Shown piece by piece: positions 6,991-16,200 of a stretch of 48,797 nt of DNA (the stretch's first letter is position 1; every line of letters starts with the position of its first letter). The stretch is taken from assembly GCA_900763875.1 (NCBI GenBank), contig CAAFLX010000025.1, forward strand, positions 1 through 48,797. Direction: 5' to 3'. A program made the translations under genes and the position numbers. This DNA is from Clostridia bacterium (GTDB taxonomy: Bacteria > Bacillota > Clostridia > Christensenellales > CAG-917). A model generated the notes under the pieces. The model made no database searches, had not been told where the DNA came from, and saw only the letters and a list, made by a program, of their open reading frames with translations.

Positions 6991-7325
6991 GCGGATAAAC
7001 GAACACTCATTCAAGGCGCACTTATAAACGGAATGTGCTTATTCAGAGTGCGAGCCGCAAGGCGGCGAGAAAAGCGAACGCCGAGCTTGACGGATAGTAC
7101 AAGCGACTGCGCCGTGTTGTTGCGTAGCTGGCGCACAAAGCGCAGTGGCATAATAAGGGGACGGTACTTATCTATGCGAGTGCTGAGTGTTGCCCCACGC
7201 GGAGCGGACGCCGTGGGTTCCCTTTCAAGGGGGAACGGCGGTGGGGGAAACACGTGAGGAAGGGGGAAATTGCATTTAAGAATACACGCCGCCCAACTCT
7301 TGTAGAGGACGAACAAAACATTTGA
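6991..7325 (+). repeat. Dispersed repeat family 1, copy A (full-length)
   Basis: Starts GCGGATAAACGA and runs through the hallmark GAGCCGCAAGGCGGCGAGA, AAGCGACTGCGCCGTG, TGGCGCACAAAGCGCAGTGG, TATCTATGCGAGTGC and AAACACGTGAGGAAGGGGG to GAATACACGCCG and AGAGGACGAACAAAAC. The same order recurs at 9300-9955 (two inverted copies), 36821-37019 and 47453-47745. It is GC-rich with internal hairpins such as GCCGC/GCGGC. Reading frames inside it are not conserved proteins. No transposase or target duplication was seen. Confidence 0.85.
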
Positions 7326-7426
7326 GGAAGGGGGCATTTGGTGTGCTAAACGCCGCAATATCATTGTGCTTTGGCTGTCCGCACACTACAATAGATTGTA
7401 TTTTGACAAAAACTTTGTTCTTTCGC

Positions 7427-7455
7427 TTGTATTCGGCAAGATTTCAATGTAATAT
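7427..7455 (+). promoter_or_regulatory. Possible promoter of the DUF4364 gene
   Basis: TTGTAT (7427-7432), a 17-bp spacer and TAATAT (7450-7455) preceded by TG. A stronger -35-like TTGACA at 7403-7408 lies upstream, but only a poor -10 (TTGTAT) follows it. Confidence 0.4.
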
Positions 7456-7523
7456 TGAGTATCGAATCCGCATCGCATAGATTGTGGCGCGCAAATGCGG
7501 ACATCGTGTTTTTTTGAGGAATT

Positions 7524-8069
7524 ATGGAATACATGCAAGACGGTTTCGGCTCAAATCAAAATCTCGACAGCAAGGTGCAAAAACTTGTCATTCTTTTCGT
7601 ATTCGACAAAATGGCGATTCCCCTTGCCGAAACCACTCTCCTCGACATTTGCTCCTCGGACAACAACTGGCTGACGTATATGGAGTGCAAGCAGTATTTG
7701 GCGGAGCTTTTGGACACCAACCTTGTCTACCGAGTGCCCAAGAGTGATATGCTGGGCATCACGCAAGACGGCGTGAGTTGCTTGTCGCTGTTTTTCACCA
7801 AGATACCGTCCTCAATACGCGACGAAATCGTGGAGTATGCGCGCGACAATCGTATGCGTTTCAAAAAACGTCAGTCCTATTTTTGCGACTATTCCAAAAA
7901 CGCCGACGGCACTTACACCGTCATTATGCGCATCAACAACGACATCACCACTCTTATGGAACTCAAACTTGTCGTTGCCAATCGCCAACTGGCAAAATAC
8001 CTCTACAAGAGCTGGGTTGACAAAGCCTCGACCACCTATTCGCTCATCTACGACAACTTGATTGAATAG
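7524..8069 (+). CDS. DUF4364 family protein (winged-helix-like)
   Basis: A 181-residue protein recognisable as DUF4364, a Clostridia family of unknown function with a predicted winged-helix N-terminal region. It keeps the characteristic N-terminal stretch (KLVILFVFDKMAIPLAETTLLDICSSDNNWLTYMEC), then a ligand- or dimerisation-type alpha/beta C-terminal half. No catalytic motif is seen. GAGGA (7516-7520) precedes the ATG. It is a single-gene unit between dispersed repeats and a bidirectional terminator. A transcriptional regulator is plausible but not shown. Confidence 0.85.
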   Translation: MEYMQDGFGSNQNLDSKVQKLVILFVFDKMAIPLAETTLLDICSSDNNWLTYMECKQYLAELLDTNLVYRVPKSDMLGITQDGVSCLSLFFTKIPSSIRDEIVEYARDNRMRFKKRQSYFCDYSKNADGTYTVIMRINNDITTLMELKLVVANRQLAKYLYKSWVDKASTTYSLIYDNLIE

Positions 8070-8200
8070 CCCCGTCAAAACCGACGTGCCTGCACACCGT
8101 TGCATGGCGTGCGGAATGTTGATTTGAGGGAAACAGCATTGCAAAAAGCAATCGATTTTTTTCAAAAAATAAGTTTGATATTTCAATCAAAATTGCAAAA

Positions 8201-8246
8201 AACAACGCTTTATCTATGCAATCCGCAATGATAAAGCGTTGTTTTT
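8201..8246. terminator. Bidirectional intrinsic terminator
   Basis: AACAACGCTTTAT (8201-8213) pairs perfectly with ATAAAGCGTTGTT (8231-8243), followed by a T-run. On the other strand an A-rich 5' flank (8195-8203) gives a T-run too. It lies between the convergent DUF4364 and ECF S-component genes and can end both transcripts. Confidence 0.85.
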
Positions 8247-8277
8247 GTCATTTGTAGCAAATTTTGATTGATAAAGT

Positions 8278-9021
8278 TTATTGTGCCGAATCGTCGTTTT
8301 GCAAGGCGGTTTCATCTTGCGACAAAGAGTCTTGGTCGCAAGGTGCGCTTTCAGAATCGGCATTGTTGTCGGCAGACGTTTCGTCATCGCTCACACTGTC
8401 GGCAACGGGAGTTTGAGCGTCGGTTGCGGTTGTCGCGTCGGCCGACACATCGCTTTTGTCTTTGAGCACAAGTTGCGTTTTGGGGCGCATCTTTTCAAGG
8501 TGTGCGGCGTACAAAACAAGCATTGCTATGAGCGTGGACACCACCGCTTGAACAACGTTTTTGGGCAGCGAAGTCAATGCCGATTCGGGCGTGCCGTACA
8601 TAAACGCTTTGCAGATGTAGTAGCCAAGCACCATAAGCATCGTGCATACGATTGAGGTGAGCGTTGCAAAGGTGATTTTGAGGGCTTTGTCACGCTTTGT
8701 CGGGGTTTCTTTTTTGTCAAACCACTTGTAGATGAGCGTGAACGCTATGCCTGCAAGCAAGCCCTCGATTGCCTTGATGACAAGCGTGTAGAGCATTGTC
8801 ACGGGATAGGTTGTCAGGTCGGCGAGGAATGCTCCCAAGCCTCCTGCAATCATTGCGGTGATAGGATTGAAAAGCGCGGCGGTAAGCAAAATCGCGCTGT
8901 CGCCGATGTTGAAGTTGGCAACCGGGGTCGATACGCCTATGAGCGTTGCAACGTACACGATTGCGGTCATCATGCCTGTGTAGGCAATGAATTTGATTGT
9001 AAATTTTCCTTTTTTGTTCAT
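8278..9021 (-). CDS. ECF transporter S component, probably riboflavin-specific, with acidic C-terminal tail
   Basis: A 247-residue membrane protein. The first about 175 residues form the roughly six-helix core typical of ECF S components (VANFNIGDSAILLTAALFNPITAMIAGGLGAFLADL), which bind the vitamin and dock onto the EcfA/A'/T energy module encoded elsewhere. The FMN riboswitch upstream points to riboflavin or a flavin precursor. The last about 70 residues are an unusual acidic, Ser/Thr/Asp-rich low-complexity tail after a basic stretch (KMRPKTQ), predicted cytoplasmic. The start is set by the GGAG embedded in the riboswitch terminator. The membrane protein at 47835-48725 has a similar kind of tail. 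Confidence 0.85.
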   Translation of the reverse strand: MNKKGKFTIKFIAYTGMMTAIVYVATLIGVSTPVANFNIGDSAILLTAALFNPITAMIAGGLGAFLADLTTYPVTMLYTLVIKAIEGLLAGIAFTLIYKWFDKKETPTKRDKALKITFATLTSIVCTMLMVLGYYICKAFMYGTPESALTSLPKNVVQAVVSTLIAMLVLYAAHLEKMRPKTQLVLKDKSDVSADATTATDAQTPVADSVSDDETSADNNADSESAPCDQDSLSQDETALQNDDSAQ

Positions 9022-9045
9022 AAAAAAATCTCCGTTTTTGCGGAG
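9022..9045 (-). terminator. Riboswitch expression platform: terminator overlapping the ribosome binding site
   Basis: On the minus strand CTCCG (9041-9045) pairs with CGGAG (9030-9034), followed by a seven-T run and the ATG. The 3' arm contains the GGAG ribosome binding site, so the hairpin could both terminate transcription and hide the start. The segment UCCUUC just upstream can instead pair with GAAGGA at the 3' side of aptamer helix P1, giving an antiterminator when FMN is absent. Confidence 0.75.
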
Positions 9046-9073
9046 AAGGACGTGCAGACACTCGGTCTGCTTG

Positions 9074-9200
9074 CTACTCCTTCCCAGTCTGACTTTACAG
9101 GCGGTTGCGGAATCTCACCGCATCGGCTGTTGGGGCTGTTGGACTTGTCCGTTCAAAGACGGCATCACCACCGGTTGGGATATACCCACCCAAGAAATAG
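9074..9200 (-). promoter_or_regulatory. FMN riboswitch (RFN element)
   Basis: The minus strand carries the conserved FMN aptamer order: GGGTATATCCC (P2), AACCGGTGGTGAT, CAGCCGATGCGGTGAGATTCC, then CGCCTGTAAAGTCAGACTGGGA. P1 closes with CTATTTCTT (9192-9200) pairing to AAGGAGTAG (9074-9082), allowing G-U pairs. In known FMN riboswitches, ligand binding stabilises P1 and turns the gene off; the downstream terminator fits this. Confidence 0.93.
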
Positions 9201-9215
9201 ATTTGCTACGCATAT

Positions 9216-9244
9216 ATTCTATGACCGCCACCGCGCAAAGTCAA
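9216..9244 (-). promoter_or_regulatory. Promoter of the FMN riboswitch/ECF S-component transcript
   Basis: On the minus strand TTGACT (9239-9244), a 17-bp spacer and TAGAAT (9216-9221). The predicted start, near 9209, lies just before aptamer helix P1. Confidence 0.75.
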
Positions 9245-9299
9245 CGACATAAGCCCCAAAATAATCGACATAAATTATATTTTGTATGTTTTTGCGTTA

Positions 9300-9629
9300 G
9301 GCTTTGAGGATTCGTCCTCTACAAGAGTGAGGCGGGGTGTACTATAAATGCAATTTCCCCTTTCCTCACGTGTTTTCCCTATCACCGTTCCCCCTCTGCG
9401 TGCCTTGAGGGAACCCACGGTGACCGCGTAGCGGGGGACAACACTCGGCACTCGCATAGATAAGTATCGTCCTCTTGTTATGCCACCGTCCTTTGTGCGC
9501 CAGCTACGCAACAACACGGCACAGTCGGACGGTACAACCGTCAAGCTCGGCGCTCAAATTCTCGCCGCCTTGCGGCTCGCACTCCGAATAGGCACATTCC
9601 GTGTATAAGAACGCAACGAATGAGTGTAG
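9300..9629 (-). repeat. Dispersed repeat family 1, copy B (inverted)
   Basis: Inverse of copy A, with the same marker order read on the minus strand (GAGGACGAA, CACGTGAGGAAAGGGG, CTATGCGAGTGC, GAGCCGCAAGGCGGCGAGA). It forms a direct tandem with copy C at a period of 320 bp: CAATTTCCCCTTTCCTCACG starts at 9351 and again at 9671. Confidence 0.85.
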
Positions 9630-9955
9630 ATTCTTCCTCTGCAAGGGGTGCAAGGGGTGAACTTTAAATACAATTTCCCCTTTCCTCACGTGTTTTCCCT
9701 ATCACCGTTCCCCCTCTGCGTGCCTTGAGGGAACCCACGGTGACCGCGTAGCGGGGGACAACACTCGGCACTCGCATAGAAAGGGACATTTCTCTTATTA
9801 TGCCACCGTCCTTTGTGCGCCAGCTACGCAACAACACGGCGCAGTCGGACGGTACTAGCCGTCAAGCTCGGCGCTCAAATTCTCGCCGCCTTGCGGCTCG
9901 CGCCCTGAATAGACACATACCGTATATAAGAACGCCTTGAATGAGTGTTCAAATA
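9630..9955 (-). repeat. Dispersed repeat family 1, copy C (inverted, tandem to B)
   Basis: Second unit of the 320-bp tandem. It is nearly identical to copy B through the middle, diverging at the ends (CTAGCCGTC against CAACCGTC; CATACCGTATATAAG against CATTCCGTGTATAAG). The high identity implies a recent duplication or gene conversion. Confidence 0.85.
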
Positions 9956-10140
9956 TTCCGCTTGCGTGCTTTGCACGCTAAACACCAAGCAAGCTCGCGC
10001 ACGGAATTGCGGTTTGAGCTTTTGTCCTTCTCGATTTGAGAGTGAAGAGGGCTTGCGCGGTAGTGATTGTGAGAACAAGCGAGGCTCTCGGCAATGCGCA
10101 ACTGCGTGTTGCCGTTGCCTCGGCGCAGTTTGAACAATAG
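9956..10140 (-). repeat. Repeat module 2, inverted copy
   Basis: Read on the minus strand it has TTGTTCTCACAATCACTACC, CTCTTCACTCTCAAA, CGCAATTCCGTGCGCGAGC and TTGCTTGGTGTTTAGCGTGC. These match 36540-36700 in the same order. In both places the module adjoins a family 1 element or its GCGGATAAACG end, so the two modules probably move or are copied together. Confidence 0.75.
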
Positions 10141-10143
10141 GTA

Positions 10144-10172
10144 TTGACATTTCATTCCCATTCGTGTAATAT
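10144..10172 (+). promoter_or_regulatory. Promoter of the giant surface protein
   Basis: Consensus TTGACA (10144-10149), a 17-bp spacer and TAATAT (10167-10172). It lies immediately downstream of repeat module 2, whose end is only a few bases from the -35 box. Confidence 0.75.
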
Positions 10173-10190
10173 TGTAAATGTATAAAAATT

Positions 10191-10214
10191 TGCGTGCGTA
10201 CCCGTGTACGCGCA
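10191..10214 (+). promoter_or_regulatory. Stem-loop in the 5' UTR of the giant gene
   Basis: TGCGTGCGTAC (10191-10201) pairs with GTACGCGCA (10206-10214) with a two-base bulge and a CCGT loop. It sits about 14 nt before the GAGGTGGA ribosome binding site. It could stabilise the mRNA or modulate initiation; no known riboswitch is recognised. Confidence 0.45.
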
Positions 10215-10239
10215 CAACACCAAACCCGAGGTGGATATT

Positions 10240-13200
10240 ATGAGAAATGGCAACAAATCAAGACAACTACTCTCGCTTGCAAGAATCTTTGTGCTTGCGC
10301 TTTGCTTCACGCTGGTCTTTGCTGCTGCGCTGATTGTATCGGACGATGTGATAGCCGACAACAATTCAAACAACATTGCGAATGCCGGTTATGTGGTTGA
10401 TACCGGTGGTTGTGTTCCTTACGATTTGGGAATCAACGCATCGTCATTTGTACCTTCTGCGACGGCAAATGGATGGTTTTTTGAAAGAAGTTTGACAGAT
10501 ATAAGTTTGAGCGCGGATAATGCAACGGGCAGTGTCAGCCTTTATAAGCCGCAAGACACCGATGTCAACGTCACGGTTAGTCCTAGCAATAATAAATATA
10601 TCGTCAAAGCACATGACAAAGCCACATGGTTTATGTCGATTAGGTCGCGTGCTATTTTTGATGTTGGTGAGTTTGTGAGAAACATTGCTCAAAGTGAATT
10701 GTATACGGTTAAAGTTACAATTGGTGCGCAAGTAAATTATAATGCTGGCGGAAGCGATAGACAATCAGGTTCGCTTGCTATTGCAAAACTTGCAACAGCA
10801 TCAACCGATGAGCCACGTGACCCTTACAGTGAAACGGTCACGCTCACAAAAGAGAAGAGATATGTTGCGTTTGAAACGTACATAACACAGAAAGCAGCTG
10901 GTTTGGGTACTGCCATTGAGCAAGAGATTGTTTTCAATTCTATTAAGATTGAAATCTTAAACACATTTAAGGAAGGCGTAAACGACGGCGGTGCTCCGAT
11001 TGTCACAGATTCTCTTACAGGAATTGCCGGACTTGAAAATGAGTTTGAAATGGGAATCAAAGGTAATAATGCCGAACCTAAAATTTACAATACCTTGTCC
11101 GAAAATCAAGACAAATTCCCTCTTTATTACGATTCGATAAAGACTAAACTTAAAACCGATTCTATCGTCAATGGTTCGGGTACGTTGGCGTCTTACACAA
11201 ACAAGGCTTTGGGCACTGTGCCGGGGCAAACTGCACAATATTACAAATACGTTCAAACAGAGTATGTGGACACGTTCAATAGCACGGAACATACTTTTGA
11301 AGAACTTTTTGCGATGGCAATGGGCGATCCTCAAAATTTCGACACGTCTTTATTGTCGCAATTTGGCGTTGGGGACAAAGAAATATCGATTGCTGACAGC
11401 ACCGTCAAGTTTGTTGAACCTTCTTATGCTCATTTTTTGAAGTCAACCGGTATCAAGACCGTAAAGGTTGGCAACACCGTTTTTGATATAACAAACTCCA
11501 ATCACACCAATCCCAATAAGGCAACGCCGGTTTACGTCACTGAAAAAACCGATGCCGGTGATGTGCCTGTGTTGGTTGGATATGCAACGGTCAACAAATT
11601 GAATCGGTCAAGAGTTGCAGTTTGCATATATTTTGTTGCTAATTGCAAGGTGCAAACCACGGTCACTGATTTTAACAACGAGCCTATAAACACTTACGTA
11701 ACCGTGTCGGGTATCGATACAAAAGCCCCCGACACCGGCATCGATTTGTCAAGCGACAACTTTATGAATACCTCTGCAACGGCATTGCCTTGGTTGCGCC
11801 AAAACTTTTTGGATGCGAGCGGCAACTTCGAACTGCTCGAGGAGAAAGGCGCAGGTTATTCGCCCTACATTTGGTTCTACACAGTCAACAGAGCAGACAG
11901 CCTTGCCGCGCTCAATGCAATTGACACAACGGAGTTTGCAGACTACAAGGCGGTGAAAAATGCAGGCATTCAGCCTATTGCCGTTGAGAATTTGTACGGA
12001 TTCTATTACGATTTCAAAACGGGTAGGGCAAAGGATGCAAGCGGAAAACTCAGTCAAGCGAGCGTCATCAACAAAGACGGCGGCTATGAGCAAAACGTAG
12101 AAACGGGACACGGTTATTATAGATTCACTTTCTATACGTTCGACCTTGCAGGCAACAAGGGCGAGGAGAAGACCTACTACGTTAAAGTGGACTATGACAC
12201 GCCGACTTATACGCTTGATTTCTCCTATGACAAAAACGGCACTCAAACGAGTATCACCGCGGCAGAAAACGGCAAAAAGTGGGCAACGGGCGACGTGACG
12301 CTCAAGTTTACGCTCACAGGCGGCGGTTTTTCGGGCTTTACTTTCAAGTTTAACGACACCCAAGACGCCGCACACGCACTTGTGTTCAACGGCGTAGGCG
12401 AGTTTGACGGCGCGTCTTATGTTGCAACGATGCTCAAATATATGACCGAAACCACGTCGCAAAGCGTTGATGGCAACCAAGTCACTTTGACAATCGACGG
12501 CGTGAGCGTGACGGTCAAACTTTCAGTTACAGCAGACGGCAAGCCCGTCATAACTCTTTCTGTACCCGCGCCCGCGAAAGACAGCACCAAAAAATATTTC
12601 GATTGGCTTGCAACGTTCACGGCATACGAGGGCAAATTTGACAATATCGCAGACATCGATTTCTCGGCAATCTCATACGAGGGTGGCGCATGGAGCAACG
12701 GCGTAAACGTGCTCATCGACAACCAAGCCCCGGATATGCCGACGTTCACCGACGACGAGAACGGGCTTATCAAAGAGCTTACAAACGGATACGAAATTCC
12801 CACCCAAAGAGAGTGGTACACGGCGTACAAACTGACGGCAAACTTGGGATTCAGCGACGCGATTTTGCAAACGGACTATGTGGGCGGCATCACCATTCAC
12901 TATGGTTTGAGCGTTGTCAAGAATCAAGCAGATTTGCAAAAACTTGCCTCCTACAATATCGCAACGGCTGAAAAGACCAAAGCCAACTTTGATATTTGGT
13001 TCAACCGCTATCGCGCAATCAAGGGCGCGGAGCTTAACGACGGCGGCATAACCGAAATCGAGGCGGACTTCCTTGCAACTTTCAACGCAGGTATGCGCGT
13101 CATTCACATCTGGGCAGAGGATCAAGCAGGCAATGTGTCCGATGTCAACACCTACTATATCTTTGCAGACGCAACCAACTACAACGTTTCTGCGGCGGTC

Positions 13201-16200
13201 AAGAACAACGAGTTGTTTGAAAAAGATTTTGCAAACGTCAAAGTCACCAACGACGAGGGCGTGGCTATATCGAGCGTCAAACGCGGTCAAGTCGTCAACT
13301 TCAACTTTGAGTTTAAGGACAACAGCTACGTTCCCTTTGCATTCACGCAAAACGGCACAAAGTTGCTTGAAAACTACACTCCGTCCGCAATTTGGACAAA
13401 TAACGGCAAAAACGCAAGCTATATCAACGCTCAGAACGCAACCGCCGTCACATTCACCTTCGACGATATCGACAACCTTGGCACGCTCACGCAAAACAAC
13501 AAGTTCGAGCTTGCCGCAAGAAAGGTTGTATCGTACACCCAACCCAACCCCTCTGTCGGCTACACCGCAAAGCCGGCGGACGTTGGCTCAACCATATATC
13601 CCGACTACGAGCAGGCAAAGGATGCGTATAAATTCCAATTCGTTAACGCCGCGGACGAAACGATTGAAACGCCTAAAAATGTCGGCGAGTATAAGGTGAG
13701 AATCTATATCCCCAAAGCAAACGAGAGTTTCGTTATGAACGACTTTGCAATGGATGAGGACGGCAATCAAATCTTTACGGCGAAGGAATTTTCAATCACC
13801 AAGGGTAAAGTCACAATCACCATCACTCCGACCACGTCCGAATTCGGCTTGCCCAAGGCAGCCGTTCTCGACAATCTCAAATACACAATCGAGGGTATCG
13901 ACCAAAGTTTGATGGCAGGCGAGGGTATAAGCGTAAAACTTACGCTTGCAACCGAGATTGCAAGCGGCGCAACCTATCCCGTTGGCAGCCACACAATCAC
14001 CACGACCGCGGACAGCACCCTCAACGCCGACAACTATGACGTCACCGTCGTGTCGGCAATTCACAACGTCACAAAGCGCAACATCGTCATTGACGCGTGG
14101 AGTGCAAGCAAAGAGTTCGCATATGCCGACCCCGACTTCAAATTCGGCGTTGGACTTACTCAATTTGAAGGGCTTTATAAGTCCGCAGACGAAATCGTTG
14201 CCGACGCGTTCAAAGGCTATCGCAAAGACGATACAACCGTTGAAAGCGGCTATGTAATCTACTTTGCAAACGGCAGAATCAACCGCGAAGAGGGCGAGGG
14301 CGTTGGCAATCACGCGTTCTTGTCCGATAACAAGCTGTTTGACGTTGACAGCAACTTCTCCGTCAGCGTGCAAACCACCAAATATCAATTTGAAATAACC
14401 AAACGCACAGTCACTCTCGACGTGAGCGGACAATCGAGCGTGTTCAAGTTTGGCACGACAATCGATGACGCACTTCTTGCGCAAATCGCTCCCACCTACA
14501 AGCTGGGTGCGAAAGATATGGTTGTTGCAAGCGATGTTGCAGCCTTGTTTGCAAACGGCGCAACTCTCAAACTTGATTCAACCGCAACAACCGTAAGCGA
14601 CAGCAACTATTCGCTCGTTCAAAAGCACACAATCGTGCTTGGCGGCAAGCTCACCGACGGCAACGTCGAAATTGCGCTCGGCACGGACGCAGAGTACGTC
14701 ATTTACGTCACGGCGCAAGGCACGGTTGTTATCAAAGCAAAAGATGACGCAAAATTTGAGTTTGTTTACGGCACAATCAATAAACAACTCTCTCAAATTG
14801 TGTTTGACATGGCAAAATTTGACGTTGCAAGTGACGGCGCAACCATTCCCGAATATACGACGGTCACTTGGACGGCAAGTGTAGATACGAGAAACAACTG
14901 GCTTGACGCAGGCAGATACGTCGTCACCGTGAGCGGTGCAAAACTTGTCAACAACGGCGTTGAAGTCGCCGATATGAAAGTGTTTGTCGAGCCGTTTGCA
15001 ATCACCGTAACTCCTGCAAAAGTCGTGCTCAAAGCAACCGCAAGCAGTATGTCCAAGGTGTATGGCGACCCCGAAAGCAATTACGGCATCGATTTTGCAA
15101 TCGCATCAATCAATGGCGCAGACCTCGCAGTGGGCGGCACTTATGCGGATCAGGCGTATGCCGACATCAAAAACAGCATCAAAGGCGAATACGTCAGAGC
15201 AATCTTTGCAAAGGACGGCAAGTATTTGACCTTTGCCAACAGATACGACGACGCAACCGACAGCACCGGCGCAATCTTCGCAACGGACGGCAACTATTAC
15301 GGAGTTGCGGTTGCAACCGCGTTCCATTCAAACAACGCAAACTTCACCGTTGAGGCAAACGACGACAGCACTCTCAAACTTGCCATTGCTCAAAAGACAA
15401 TCGACCTCGAAACTCAATATTTCGTTGGCGTTGGCAAGGTGTTCAACGGCAATACGGACGTTGATTTCGGCGACAAATTGATGTATGACTTGTCCTTGTC
15501 CTCGGTCATTGCAGGCGACGACGTAAGACTCGATGCGGTCGCTGCTTACGATACCGCCGCAGTCGGCGACAGAAAGATTTTGTTCAGCGCACTCGCACTC
15601 AAGGGCGGCAAGGCGCACAATTATACGCTTGGCAAGATCGTCAACAACGGTCATGGCACTCTTCTCAATGATAATGATACAGACAGTCTTGAGATGGTTA
15701 TTGACGAAAATACGTTTGTTCAAATCTCCTATGAGGACAACCACCGCACAGGACTTTCCGCCTACGTGCAAATCAAAATCTCCGCAGGCAAGATCGAACT
15801 CAGCAAAAACAACGTCATCGTCAGCAAACAATACGACAACAACAACAAAATCACCAAAAACAACGTCACCTTTGCAAACGTTGATGGCACAAAGCCGTTG
15901 CGCGGCGCAAATATGACGCTCCTGAGTGAGAGCACGTTCAGCGGAACAAAGGTCAGCGACAGATATATTGTCAGCATCTCCTTGTTCTTCACGTTTGACA
16001 ATCTCAATGACGAATACCTTGACATCCCCGAAAGCAAGGATAGCGACATTACAATCATCAAGGGCGCAGTTTACGGTGACAAGACAGGCGTCCGGATTGA
16101 GATCAAAAACTTGCCGGCTGAAATCACAAAGCGCGTGTTGAACGGCGCAAGTTTCGACTCCGTGGCGGCGGTCGATCGCGATTACAACGCAACCGACATC

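Noticed and set aside
7033..7257. Short similar reading frames in the dispersed repeats (also near 9275, 36803 and 47495)
   Set aside because: Their similarity reflects the DNA repeat; frames break between copies, start sites lack ribosome binding sites and products are Arg-rich low-complexity.
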